From the NCBI RefSeq assembly GCF_040689105.1, contig NZ_JBFBVU010000003.1, positions 124,001 through 188,000 on the forward strand: DNA of 64,000 nucleotides. The letters run 5' to 3'. The translations under genes and the position numbers were made by a program. The stretch comes from Meridianimarinicoccus marinus. GTDB lineage: Bacteria; Pseudomonadota; Alphaproteobacteria; Rhodobacterales; Rhodobacteraceae. Each line of letters opens with the position of its first letter. Positions within the stretch are counted from its first letter, which is position 1. This document shows positions 16,534-25,326 of the stretch, in pieces. Below the pieces are notes generated by a model that was not told where the DNA came from, did not search any database, and saw only the letters and a program-made list of their open reading frames with translations.

Positions 16534-17310
16534 ATGGCCTACGAGACGCTGATCCTCGAGATTGAAGACCACGTCGCGCTGATCACGCTCAACCGCCCCG
16601 AGGCAATGAACGCCCTGAACATCCAACTCATGGGCGAGCTGTGCGATGCGTTGAGCATGATCGAAGGGAACGACAAGGTTCGCTGCACGATCATCACCGG
16701 CAACGAAAAGGCCTTCGCAGCCGGGGCGGACATCACCGAACTGGCCGAGAAATCCTTCGTCGATGTCTATACCACCGACCATTTCGGCCCGCTGACACGG
16801 CAGTTTCAGGACTGCCGCAAGCCGATCATCGCGGCGGTGTCGGGCTATGCTCTGGGCGGCGGCTGCGAACTGGCGATGATGTGCGATTTCATCATCGCGG
16901 CGGAATCGGCGAAATTCGGCCAGCCAGAGATCAACCTCGGCGTGAACGCCGCTCTGGGCGGGACCCAGCGGCTGACCCGCGCCGTGGGCAAGGCGAAATC
17001 CATGGACATGCATCTGACCGGCCGCTTCATGAAGGCCGAAGAGGCCGAGCGCTCGGGTCTGGTCAGCCGCGTGGTGCCGGGCAAGTCCCTGCTGGACGAG
17101 GCGCGCACAGCGGCACAGAAGATCGCCGAGAAGTCGCGGATCACCGTCATGGCGGTGAAGGAAACCGTGAACCAGAGCCAGGAAATGTCGCTGGCCGACG
17201 GGCTGCTGTTCGAACGCCGGACCTTCCACATGATGTTCGCCAGCGCCGACCAGACCGAGGGCATGGAGGCATTCGCCCAGAAACGCGACCCGCAGTTCCG
17301 CGACAAGTAG
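16534..17310 (+). CDS. Enoyl-CoA hydratase
   Basis: The 258-residue product is a crotonase-family enoyl-CoA hydratase of fatty acid or butanoate-type beta-oxidation. Both oxyanion-hole segments are present: KAFAAGADI and SGYALGGGCELAMMCD. The catalytic Glu pair fits the crotonase pattern (ELAMMCD and PEINLGVNAALGGTQRLTR, with the second Glu in PEINLG). The C-terminal MKAEEAERSGLVSRVVP helix is typical. ATG at 16534 has GGCAGGT upstream; a GTG 33 bases earlier is not family-like. It lies between mutM and rpsT. Confidence 0.92.
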   Translation: MAYETLILEIEDHVALITLNRPEAMNALNIQLMGELCDALSMIEGNDKVRCTIITGNEKAFAAGADITELAEKSFVDVYTTDHFGPLTRQFQDCRKPIIAAVSGYALGGGCELAMMCDFIIAAESAKFGQPEINLGVNAALGGTQRLTRAVGKAKSMDMHLTGRFMKAEEAERSGLVSRVVPGKSLLDEARTAAQKIAEKSRITVMAVKETVNQSQEMSLADGLLFERRTFHMMFASADQTEGMEAFAQKRDPQFRDK

Positions 17311-17331
17311 CGGGAAAACGGCGCAAGGCGG

Positions 17332-17360
17332 TTGACTTGCCGGCGAGTCGCGTCTAGACG
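17332..17360 (+). promoter_or_regulatory. Sigma-70-type promoter of rpsT
   Basis: TTGACT (17332-17337) and TAGACG (17355-17360) are spaced by 17 bp, 44 bp before the rpsT start. A GAGTC (GANTC) site at 17345-17349 lies in the spacer, so CcrM methylation could touch the promoter. Confidence 0.55.
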
Positions 17361-17403
17361 GCTGGCTTCATCGGATTTCACCCCAAAACTGGGAAGAACG
17401 ACT

Positions 17404-17667
17404 ATGGCTAATACGCCCCAATCCAAAAAGCGCGCCCGCCAGAACGAGCGTCGCTACGCCGTCAACAAGGCGCGCCGGTCGCGTATCCGCACCTTCCTGC
17501 GCAATGTCGAAGAAGCCATTGCATCGGGGGACAAGGATGCAGCGTCCACCGCTCTGCGCGAAGCTCAGCCCGAGCTGATGCGCGGCGTGACCAAAGGTGT
17601 GTTCCACAAGAACACCGTATCGCGCAAAATGTCGCGCCTGTCGGCCCGCGTCAAGGCAATCGGTTAA
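17404..17667 (+). CDS. rpsT: 30S ribosomal protein S20
   Basis: S20 binds 16S rRNA early in small-subunit assembly. The 87-residue, strongly basic product begins ANTPQSKKRARQNERRYAVN and continues KARRSRIRTFLRNVEEAIAS; the end NTVSRKMSRLSARVKAI is also typical. Start ATG at 17404 matches the family (MANTPQAKKR-like). It has its own promoter and is followed by an intrinsic terminator. Confidence 0.98.
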   Translation: MANTPQSKKRARQNERRYAVNKARRSRIRTFLRNVEEAIASGDKDAASTALREAQPELMRGVTKGVFHKNTVSRKMSRLSARVKAIG

Positions 17668-17695
17668 CACAACCTTAACGGGAAACCGTGTCGAG

Positions 17696-17724
17696 GGAGG
17701 TCCGCTTGGGCCTCCTTTTTTCTT
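17696..17724 (+). terminator. Intrinsic terminator of rpsT
   Basis: GGAGG-T-CC (17696-17703) pairs with GG-G-CCTCC (17709-17715) around a 4-base loop, followed by T6 and CTT. It lies 28 bp after the rpsT stop. Confidence 0.85.
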
Positions 17725-18264
17725 GTCTGCCGTGTGTCCAGAATCGCACGCATCCACCCCATTGTTTTTATTTTGATTTTTCCAAAATCTGGATTCGATT
17801 TCGGCAATCGACATGTCAATGTGTAAGTTCTGTTGCGCCAGACGAGGCCCGATTGCTAGTGTCATCCTGCGATTCACATCGTCTTTGGGGGACATGAGAT
17901 ACGCACCACGAAATGGAAGTTGATCCTTGCGGGGGTAACGGATGATTGGCCGGTTCTGACCGGTTTGAGGTGACGTAAGCTCTGGCTGTGTTCGGTGTTT
18001 TCACCGGAGGAGGGGCCAGCTTTGGACGGGTAAGGGCATCCGTTCAATCGAAGCGTGTCCATTATTTGGCAGACCGCCCTGCGCGGTGACTCCCGGTTTT
18101 CCGGGGTGCTGGTGCAGTGCGAATCCCGGGCTCGGGGCAAGCGGGCCGTGTCGCGTGGCGACATACCGGTTTCGACCGGGCGGGAGAGGTTTGTCTGGAT
18201 GTGTGAAAGCAGGACAGGGGCACCCGCGCCAGGCACGCGGACAAGAACGAATGGGCTGAAAAGA
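17725..18264 (+). promoter_or_regulatory. Non-coding dnaA control region
   Basis: This 540-bp stretch before dnaA contains no convincing gene. It holds an A/T-rich patch (about 17762-17800) and five GANTC sites (17741, 17792, 17871, 18088, 18121). Two hairpins are visible: AAGCT(ct)GGC/GCCAGCTT (17978-18022) enclosing an inner GGTG-TTTT-CACC, with a GGAGGAGG purine run in its 3' part, and CCCGG-TTTT-CCGGG (18092-18105). One 7/9 match to a DnaA box (CGATTCACA, 17870-17878) is seen, but no cluster of boxes, so I do not call an origin. The GANTC sites suggest methylation control of dnaA, as in Caulobacter. Confidence 0.5.
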
Positions 18265-19680
18265 ATGACAAACGAAATCTGGGGTGAGGTTCAACTCGCA
18301 CTTCGGCAGTCGGTGGGCGATCACAACTACAAGACATGGATCAGCCCGATTGAGTTCAATACCTTCGAAGATGGCGTCGCCCATTTTCACGTTCCAACCA
18401 ACTTCATCGGCACCTGGGTCAACCGGAACTACGCCGACAAGATCCTGGCCCATCTGCATTCGGCCGGGGCCAATGTGCGCCGCATCGAATTCGATGTTCG
18501 TCTGGCCGGCAGTCCGATCGCCGCAGCCGCCAACGTCGATGCGCCCCTAATGGCCACCGCCGAAGTTGCCGCCGTGGCCGCAGCCCCTGCCCTGGCAGCG
18601 CCCGAGGTTCAGGCCCCCGGCCCCGCGCCGCGCGTCGAAGAACCCGGCGGCAAGCTGGATGCCCGCTATACCTTCGACCGTTTCGTGGTCGGCCCGCCGA
18701 ACGAGCTGGCCCATGCCGCCGCCCGCCGCGTGGCCGAAGGTGGCCCGGTGAATTTCAACCCGCTGTTCCTTTATGGCGGCGTCGGGCTGGGCAAGACTCA
18801 CCTGATGCACGCGATTGCCTGGGAATTGCAGAAGAACAAGCCCGAGCTTCAGATCGTCTATCTCTCCGCCGAGCAGTTCATGTACCGCTTCGTGCAAGCG
18901 CTGCGCGAACGCGAGATGATGAACTTCAAGCAACTGTTCCGCTCGGTCGATGTGCTGATGGTGGACGACGTGCAGTTTATCGCCGGCAAGGACAGTACCC
19001 AGGACGAATTTTTCCATACGTTCAACGCCTTGGTGGATCAGCGCAAGCAGATCATCATCTCGGGCGACCGCGCGCCGGGCGAGATGACCGAGATGGAGGA
19101 GCGCATCAAGTCGCGCCTGCAATGCGGTCTGGTGGTGGACCTGCACCCCACCGATTACGAGCTGCGCCTCGGCATCCTGCAGCAGAAGGTCGAGGTCTAC
19201 GCCCAGCAGTATCCCGGTCTGGTGATCGGCTCGGGCGTGCTGGAATTCCTCGCGCATCGCATCTCGACCAATGTGCGGGTTCTGGAAGGCGCGCTGATCC
19301 GGCTTTGCGCGCTGGCCAATCTTTGCGGCCGCGAGGTCACCATGGAAATGACGCAGGACTGCCTGTCGGACGTGCTGCGCGTCTCGGAACGCAAGGTCAC
19401 CGTCGAGGAGATCCAGCGCCGCGTGTCGGAACACTACAACATCCGCCTGAGCGAGTTGATCGGCCCGACCCGCGTGCGCACCATCGCCCGCCCGCGCCAG
19501 ATCGCCATGTATCTGTCCAAGACCCTGACCTCGCGCTCGCTGCCCGAGATCGGGCGCAAGTTCGGCGGCCGCGATCACACCACGATCATGCACGGCGTCA
19601 AGCGGATCGAGGAATTGCGCCAAAAAGATAGTCAGGTGGCAGATGATCTGGAGCTGCTGCGCCGGGCATTGGAAGCCTGA
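18265..19680 (+). CDS. dnaA: Chromosomal replication initiator DnaA
   Basis: DnaA melts oriC and loads the replicative helicase. The 471-residue protein has an N-terminal oligomerisation domain (TNEIWGEVQLALRQ, WVNRNYADKI), an Ala/Pro-rich linker (about 84-125), the AAA+ domain with Walker A GGVGLGKT at 171-178 and Walker B MVDDVQFI, and domain IV with the DnaA-box-binding GGRDHTTIMHGVKRIEEL. The ATG at 18265 fits the family start; the open frame upstream is part of the leader. No strong SD is seen, so translation may be weak or leader-controlled. Confidence 0.97.
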   Translation: MTNEIWGEVQLALRQSVGDHNYKTWISPIEFNTFEDGVAHFHVPTNFIGTWVNRNYADKILAHLHSAGANVRRIEFDVRLAGSPIAAAANVDAPLMATAEVAAVAAAPALAAPEVQAPGPAPRVEEPGGKLDARYTFDRFVVGPPNELAHAAARRVAEGGPVNFNPLFLYGGVGLGKTHLMHAIAWELQKNKPELQIVYLSAEQFMYRFVQALREREMMNFKQLFRSVDVLMVDDVQFIAGKDSTQDEFFHTFNALVDQRKQIIISGDRAPGEMTEMEERIKSRLQCGLVVDLHPTDYELRLGILQQKVEVYAQQYPGLVIGSGVLEFLAHRISTNVRVLEGALIRLCALANLCGREVTMEMTQDCLSDVLRVSERKVTVEEIQRRVSEHYNIRLSELIGPTRVRTIARPRQIAMYLSKTLTSRSLPEIGRKFGGRDHTTIMHGVKRIEELRQKDSQVADDLELLRRALEA

Positions 19681-19783
19681 GTCCGCCAGAGCGTGGAAAA
19701 CCCGTAAAAAATCGCAGAAAACGGCTTGTACCATGTCAGAAATCCGCTAGCGTCACACTCCCTTGTGAGCTGAGGACCGTGGC

Positions 19784-20902
19784 ATGAAACTGAGTATCGA
19801 ACGCGGCACGTTGCTGAAAGCGGTGTCCCAGGCGCAATCCGTCGTCGAGCGGCGCAACACCATCCCGATCCTCTCGAACGTCCTGATCGAAGCCGAAGGC
19901 GCGGCCGTGCGGTTCCGCGCCACCGATCTGGACATCGAGGTTCTGGACACCGCCCCGGCGCAGGTCCATCAGGCCGGCGCCACCACGGTGTCCGCCGTCA
20001 CCTTCCACGAGATCGTGCGCAAGCTGCCCGATGGCGCGCTGGTCGAACTGACCGCCGACAGCACCAGCAACACCCTGAAAGTCGAAGCCGGGCGCGCCCA
20101 GTTCACCCTGGCCACGCTACCGAAGGAAGATTTCCCGGTGATGGCCACCGCCGAATACGCGGCCAATTTCACCGCCACCGCCGGCACCCTGAAGCGCCTG
20201 TTCGACAAGTCGAAATTCGCCATCTCGACCGAGGAAACCCGGTATTATCTGAACGGCGTCTATATGCATGTGGCCGATGCGGGCGGCCAGCCGGCCTTGC
20301 GCTGCGTGGCGACCGACGGCCACCGCCTGGCCCGGATCGACGCGCCGCTGCCGCCGAAAGCCGACGACATGCCGGGCGTGATCGTACCGCGCAAGACCGT
20401 GGGCGAGTTGCGCAAGCTGCTGGAGGATGACGACGCCGAGATCGCGGTGTCGGTGTCGGAAACCAAAGTGCGCTTTGCCACCCCCGACATCACCCTGACC
20501 TCGAAAGTCATCGACGGCACCTTCCCCGATTACACCCGCGTCATTCCGGTGGGCAATACCCGCAAGCTGGAAGTGGACGCCTCGGATTTCGCGCGCGCCG
20601 TGGATCGCGTGGCGACCGTGTCCTCGGAACGTTCGCGCGCCGTGAAACTGGCGCTGGAGGAAGATCGGCTGACCCTGTCGGTCAATGCCCCCGACAGCGG
20701 CGCCGCCGAAGAAGAACTGGCGGTATCCTATGGCGACGAGCCGCTGGAGATCGGCTTCAACGCCAAGTACCTGCTGGAGATTGCCAGCCAGGTGGATCGC
20801 GAAAACGCCGTGTTCCTGTTCAACTCGGCGGGCGATCCGACCCTGATGCGCGAAGGCAGCGACGACTCGGCGGTCTATGTCGTGATGCCGATGCGGGTCT
20901 GA
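19784..20902 (+). CDS. dnaN: DNA polymerase III beta clamp
   Basis: The sliding clamp tethers DNA polymerases. The 372-residue product has the three-domain clamp architecture; recognisable stretches are VVERRNTIPILSNVL, FRATDLDIEV, the R-x-K-L-P-D-G-A motif (IVRKLPDGALVEL), LRCVATDGHRLARID and the terminal YVVMPMRV. It lies 103 bp after dnaA with a possible own promoter near 19722-19755. Confidence 0.97.
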   Translation: MKLSIERGTLLKAVSQAQSVVERRNTIPILSNVLIEAEGAAVRFRATDLDIEVLDTAPAQVHQAGATTVSAVTFHEIVRKLPDGALVELTADSTSNTLKVEAGRAQFTLATLPKEDFPVMATAEYAANFTATAGTLKRLFDKSKFAISTEETRYYLNGVYMHVADAGGQPALRCVATDGHRLARIDAPLPPKADDMPGVIVPRKTVGELRKLLEDDDAEIAVSVSETKVRFATPDITLTSKVIDGTFPDYTRVIPVGNTRKLEVDASDFARAVDRVATVSSERSRAVKLALEEDRLTLSVNAPDSGAAEEELAVSYGDEPLEIGFNAKYLLEIASQVDRENAVFLFNSAGDPTLMREGSDDSAVYVVMPMRV

Positions 20903-20945
20903 CCCGCTGGCCGCGGCCTGACACCGGGCCCGCGGCGCCGCCCGC

Positions 20946-22058
20946 ATGACCCGTGCCGTCACCCACCTGACCCTGTCGCATTTCCGGTCGCACCTGCGCG
21001 CTTCGGTTCATGTGGACGCGCGGCCTGTGGCCCTGTTCGGCCCCAATGGCGCGGGCAAGACCAACCTTCTGGAAGCCATTTCCCTGCTGTCGCCGGGGCG
21101 CGGGCTGCGCCGGGCCACGGCGGCCGAACTGGTGCGCCGCCCCGAACAGCTGGGCTGGCGCGTCGGCGCGCTGATCGACCTGGGCGCGCAGAAGCACGAG
21201 ATCGACATTCGCGCCGAGGCCGGGCAACCGCGCAGCACCCGTACCGACGGCAAACCCGCCGCCCAGACCGAATTGGGGCGGCTCGTCCCGATGCTCTGGC
21301 TGGTGCCCAGCATGGACCGGCTGTGGCTGGACGGCGCCGAGGGGCGGCGGCGGTTCCTGGATCGCATGACGCTCAGCTTCTTTCCCGATCATGCCCGCGC
21401 CGCGCTGGCCTATGACAAGGCCATGCGCGACCGCAACCGCCTGTTGAAGGATCAGGCCCGCGACGCACGCTGGTACGACGCGCTTGAGGCGCAGATGGCC
21501 GAGGCCGGGGCCCGCATGATCCAGAACCGGCAAGCGGCCCTGGGGCGGATCGCGGCGGCGCAGGAGGGCGCAGAAACCGCCTTTCCAACCTCAGATCTGG
21601 CGCTGCACTGGCCCGAGGAGGCCGATCCCGGCGACACCGAGGATGCATTGGCCGCCGCCATGGCCCGCAGCCGCGCCGCCGACCTGCGCGCCGGGCGCAG
21701 CCTGACCGGCCCGCATCGCGCCGACCTGCACGCCACCTTTCGCGCCAAGGGGGTCGAGGCCGCGCAATGCTCCACCGGAGAGCAGAAGGCGCTGCTGATC
21801 TCGCTGGTGCTGGCCAACGCCCGCGCGCTGCGCGACCGCGACGGCGCCGCCCCGGTGCTGCTGCTGGACGAGATCGCGGCGCATCTGGACGAAACCCGCC
21901 GCGCCGCCCTGTATGACGAGATCTGCGCCCTGGGCGCGCAGGCCTGGATGACCGCCACCGACGCCCATCTGTTCGACGCGCTGGGGCCGCGGGGCCAGCA
22001 TCTGGCGGTGTCCGAGGACGCGGGTACCAGCCGGGTCGATCCGGTCCAGCCGCAATGA
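20946..22058 (+). CDS. recF: DNA replication and repair protein RecF
   Basis: RecF is an SMC-like ATPase that helps load RecA at gaps through RecOR. The 370-residue product has Walker A GPNGAGKT (32-39), RLWLDGAEGRRRFLDRM, the signature CSTGEQKALL and Walker B VLLLDEIAAHLD. It starts 43 bp after dnaN, keeping the classical dnaA-dnaN-recF order. Confidence 0.97.
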   Translation: MTRAVTHLTLSHFRSHLRASVHVDARPVALFGPNGAGKTNLLEAISLLSPGRGLRRATAAELVRRPEQLGWRVGALIDLGAQKHEIDIRAEAGQPRSTRTDGKPAAQTELGRLVPMLWLVPSMDRLWLDGAEGRRRFLDRMTLSFFPDHARAALAYDKAMRDRNRLLKDQARDARWYDALEAQMAEAGARMIQNRQAALGRIAAAQEGAETAFPTSDLALHWPEEADPGDTEDALAAAMARSRAADLRAGRSLTGPHRADLHATFRAKGVEAAQCSTGEQKALLISLVLANARALRDRDGAAPVLLLDEIAAHLDETRRAALYDEICALGAQAWMTATDAHLFDALGPRGQHLAVSEDAGTSRVDPVQPQ

Positions 22059-22104
22059 CATCGCCCCCATTGTACGACGGGACCGGCCCGACTATCCCGT
22101 CCCG

Positions 22105-22725
22105 ATGACCGCGTCCCTTTCCGATCTGGCGCTTTATGCCGCCGCCCTTCTGGCCCTGTTCCTGACCCCCGGCCCGGTCTGGCTGGCGCTGTCCGCACGC
22201 GCCCTGTCCGGCGGGTTTCCGGCCGCCTGGCCATTGGCCCTGGGGGTTGTCGTGGGTGACGCGCTGTGGCCGTTTCTGGCCATTCTGGGGGTCAGCTGGA
22301 TCGCCCAGGAATTCGCGGGCTTCATGACGGTGCTGCGCTTTGTCGGGGTGGCGGTCTTCTGGATCATGGGGGTCAACCTGATCCGTCATGCCGACCGCAA
22401 CCTGTCCGCCGACAGCCGCCTGACCCGCCCCGGCCTGTTGGCCGGGTTTCTGGCCGGGCTGGCGGTCATCCTCGGCAACCCCAAGGCGATCCTGTTCTAC
22501 ATGGGCATCCTGCCGGGCTTCTTCGATCTGACCCGGCTGAGCGGCGCCGACATCGCCGCCATCGTGGGCCTGTCGATGGCGGTTCCGCTGATCGGCAACC
22601 TGGTCCTCGCCGCCTTCATCGACCGGATCCGGCGGGTGCTGACCTCGCCCAAGGCACTGCGCCGGACCAACCTTGTGGCCGGCGGGCTGATGATCGCCGT
22701 CGGCTGCCTCATCCCCTTTACATAG
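22105..22725 (+). CDS. LysE/RhtB-family exporter
   Basis: The 206-residue protein is a hydrophobic translocator with about five or six transmembrane helices. The signature TPGPVWLALSARALSGG near residue 25 and LGNPKAILFYMGILPGFFD near residue 130 are characteristic of the LysE/RhtB amino-acid and homoserine-lactone exporter family. The substrate cannot be read from sequence. It sits between recF and gyrB, breaking the dnaA-dnaN-recF-gyrB block, 46 bp after recF and on the same strand. Confidence 0.88.
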   Translation: MTASLSDLALYAAALLALFLTPGPVWLALSARALSGGFPAAWPLALGVVVGDALWPFLAILGVSWIAQEFAGFMTVLRFVGVAVFWIMGVNLIRHADRNLSADSRLTRPGLLAGFLAGLAVILGNPKAILFYMGILPGFFDLTRLSGADIAAIVGLSMAVPLIGNLVLAAFIDRIRRVLTSPKALRRTNLVAGGLMIAVGCLIPFT

Positions 22726-22748
22726 CGCGTAAATTTGCGGCCTTGCCC

Positions 22749-22777
22749 GTGACAATCCCGGCCCGTCCGCCTATAAG
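22749..22777 (+). promoter_or_regulatory. Putative promoter of gyrB
   Basis: GTGACA (22749-22754) and TATAAG (22772-22777) have 17-bp spacing, 27 bp before the gyrB start. A good match by eye only. Confidence 0.4.
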
Positions 22778-22804
22778 ATGACAACGATATGAAGGGCAGC
22801 ACGC

Positions 22805-25222
22805 ATGGTCGAAACCAAACAATCCCCTGAAGAATACGGCGCGGATTCCATCAAGGTTCTCAAGGGCCTGGAAGCTGTCCGCAAACGTCCGGGGATGTAC
22901 ATCGGCGACACCGACGATGGCTCGGGCCTGCACCACATGGTCTATGAGGTCGTGGACAACGGCATTGACGAGGCGCTGGCCAAACATGCCGACCGCGTGA
23001 CCGTCACGATCCACGCCGACAACAGCGTCTCGGTCAGCGACAACGGCCGCGGCATCCCCGTCGGCATCCACGAGGAAGAGGGCGTCTCGGCGGCCGAGGT
23101 CATCATGACCCAGTTGCACGCAGGCGGGAAATTCGACCAGAATTCCTACAAGGTGTCGGGCGGGTTGCACGGCGTCGGCGTGTCGGTGGTGAACGCCCTG
23201 TCCGACTGGCTGGAACTGCGCGTCTGGCGCGAGGGCAAGGAACATGTTGCCCGCTTCGAACACGGCGAAACGGTCGAGCATCTGAAGGTCGTGGGCGAGG
23301 CCGGCGACCGCACCGGCACCGAGGTCCGCTTCATGGCCTCGACCAACACGTTCTCGAACCTGGAGTACAGCTTCAAGACGCTGGAAAACCGCCTGCGCGA
23401 ACTGGCCTTCCTGAACTCGGGCGTGCGCATCGAGTTGCGCGACGAACGACCCGCCGAGCCGCTGGTGGCGGAAATGCACTATGACGGCGGCGTCATGGAA
23501 TTCGTCCGCTACCTGGACCGCTCCAAGACCCCGCTGATGGAAGAACCGATCTTCATTACCGGCGAGAAGGACGGCATCAGCATCGAAGTCGCCATGTGGT
23601 GGAACGACAGCTACAACGAGATGGTGCTGCCGTTCACCAACAACATCCCCCAGCGCGACGGCGGCACCCATCTGGCGGGCTTCCGGGGGGCGCTGACGCG
23701 GACCCTGAACCTCTATGCCAACTCCAGCGGCATCGCCAAGCGAGAGAAGATCAACTTCACCGGCGACGATGCCCGCGAGGGGCTGACCTGCGTACTGTCG
23801 GTGAAAGTGCCCGATCCGAAATTCTCAAGCCAGACCAAGGACAAGCTGGTCAGCTCGGAAGTGCGCCCGGCGGTGGAAAGCCTGGTGAACGAGAAACTGG
23901 GCGAATGGTTTGACGAAAACCCGGTGGTGGCCAGAACCGTCGCCACCAAGATCATCGAAGCCGCGCTGGCCCGCGAAGCCGCCCGCCGGGCGCGGGAACT
24001 GACGCGGAAGAAATCGTCGCTGGACATCGCCTCGCTGCCCGGCAAGCTGGCCGATTGTCAGGCGCGCGAACCCCACGCCCGCGAATTGTTCCTGGTCGAG
24101 GGTGACTCTGCCGGCGGATCGGCCAAACAGGGTCGGGCGCGGGCCAATCAGGCGGTGCTGCCCCTGCGCGGCAAGATCCTGAACGTGGAACGCGCGCGCT
24201 TTGACCGGATGCTGTCCAGCCAGGAGATCGGCACGCTGATCACCGCCCTTGGCACCGGCATCGGGCGCGATGAATTCGACATCGACAAGCTGCGCTATCA
24301 CAAGATCATCATCATGACCGACGCGGACGTGGACGGCGCCCACATCCGCACCCTGCTGCTGACCTTCTTTTTCCGGCAGATGCCCCAGATCATCGAGGGC
24401 GGATACCTCTACATTGCGCAGCCGCCGCTGTTCAAGGTGTCGCGCGGGAAGTCCGAACGCTACCTGAAGGATCAGGCCGAACTGGACAATTACCTGATCG
24501 AGATGGGCATCGACGGGGCCATGCTGCGGCTTGGCTCGGGCGAGGAAATCGTCGGGCAGGATCTGCTGCGCGTGGTGGAAGAGGCCCGCAAGACCCGCCG
24601 GGTACTGGGCGCCTTCCCGACGCTCTATCCGCAACACATCCTTGAGCAAGCGGCCATAGCCGGGGCCTTCCTGCCAGGTGCGGTGGATGCCGACATTCAG
24701 GGCACCGCCAATACGGTGGCGCAGCGGCTGGATCTGATCTCGCTGGAATACGAACGCGGCTGGGTCGGACGGCCGACGCAGGATCGCGGCTTGCGCCTGG
24801 TGCGTGCCGTACGCGGCGTCGACGAGGTGCGCACGCTGGACGGCCATGTCCTGCGCTCGGGCGAGGCGCGCCGTCTGGGCGGCCTCACCGAGGCCCTGCA
24901 AGAGGTCTATGGCCAGCCTGCCACCCTGTACCGCCGCGACAAGGCGACCGAAATCTACGGCCCGCTGGACCTGCTGAAAGCAATCCTGGTCGAAGGCGAG
25001 AAGGGGCTGACCCTGCAACGCTACAAGGGATTGGGCGAGATGAACCCAAGTCAGCTGTGGGAAACCACGCTGGACCCGGAATACCGCACCCTGTTGCAGG
25101 TCAAGATCGAAGATGTGGCCGAAGCCGACGATATCTTCACCAAGCTGATGGGCGATGTGGTCGAACCGCGCCGCGAGTTCATCCAGGCCAACGCGCTGAG
25201 CGTCGCCAACCTGGATTTCTGA
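22805..25222 (+). CDS. gyrB: DNA gyrase subunit B
   Basis: GyrB is the ATPase subunit of gyrase and contributes part of the cleavage centre. The 805-residue product has GHKL motifs (YEVVDNGIDEALA, DNGRGIPVGIHEEE, GLHGVGVSVVNALS), the QTKDKLVSSEVRPAVES transducer, the TOPRIM block with EGDSAGGSAKQGR and MTDADVDGAHIRTLLLT, and the C-terminal YKGLGEMNPSQLWETT. Length is normal. A bidirectional terminator separates it from the convergent icd. Confidence 0.98.
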   Translation: MVETKQSPEEYGADSIKVLKGLEAVRKRPGMYIGDTDDGSGLHHMVYEVVDNGIDEALAKHADRVTVTIHADNSVSVSDNGRGIPVGIHEEEGVSAAEVIMTQLHAGGKFDQNSYKVSGGLHGVGVSVVNALSDWLELRVWREGKEHVARFEHGETVEHLKVVGEAGDRTGTEVRFMASTNTFSNLEYSFKTLENRLRELAFLNSGVRIELRDERPAEPLVAEMHYDGGVMEFVRYLDRSKTPLMEEPIFITGEKDGISIEVAMWWNDSYNEMVLPFTNNIPQRDGGTHLAGFRGALTRTLNLYANSSGIAKREKINFTGDDAREGLTCVLSVKVPDPKFSSQTKDKLVSSEVRPAVESLVNEKLGEWFDENPVVARTVATKIIEAALAREAARRARELTRKKSSLDIASLPGKLADCQAREPHARELFLVEGDSAGGSAKQGRARANQAVLPLRGKILNVERARFDRMLSSQEIGTLITALGTGIGRDEFDIDKLRYHKIIIMTDADVDGAHIRTLLLTFFFRQMPQIIEGGYLYIAQPPLFKVSRGKSERYLKDQAELDNYLIEMGIDGAMLRLGSGEEIVGQDLLRVVEEARKTRRVLGAFPTLYPQHILEQAAIAGAFLPGAVDADIQGTANTVAQRLDLISLEYERGWVGRPTQDRGLRLVRAVRGVDEVRTLDGHVLRSGEARRLGGLTEALQEVYGQPATLYRRDKATEIYGPLDLLKAILVEGEKGLTLQRYKGLGEMNPSQLWETTLDPEYRTLLQVKIEDVAEADDIFTKLMGDVVEPRREFIQANALSVANLDF

Positions 25223-25275
25223 GCCGCAGACTGCGGGGACACCCCCCGACGCACCCTGGCACCGAACACGAAAAA

Positions 25276-25303
25276 GGGCCGCTGCAATCTCTTGCAGCGG
25301 CCC
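25276..25303. terminator. Bidirectional terminator between gyrB and icd
   Basis: GGGCCGCTGCA (25276-25286) pairs perfectly with TGCAGCGGCCC (25293-25303) around a 6-base loop. AAAAA precedes it and a T-rich GGTTCTTTTT follows, so it can end both convergent transcripts. Confidence 0.88.
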
Positions 25304-25326
25304 GGTTCTTTTTCACCTGCAGGCGC

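Noticed and set aside
17881..17925. Mini-ORF ATG AGA TAC ... in the dnaA leader after a GGGGG run
   Set aside because: Only about nine codons and no evidence for conservation; could be a leader peptide but is not supportable alone.
17725..18264. Possible chromosomal origin upstream of dnaA
   Set aside because: No cluster of DnaA boxes (only one 7/9 match) and no clear A/T-rich unwinding element next to one. In alphaproteobacteria the origin is often elsewhere.
21373..22755. 460-codon open frame on - across recF and the LysE gene
   Set aside because: Antisense to two well-supported genes; low-complexity product.
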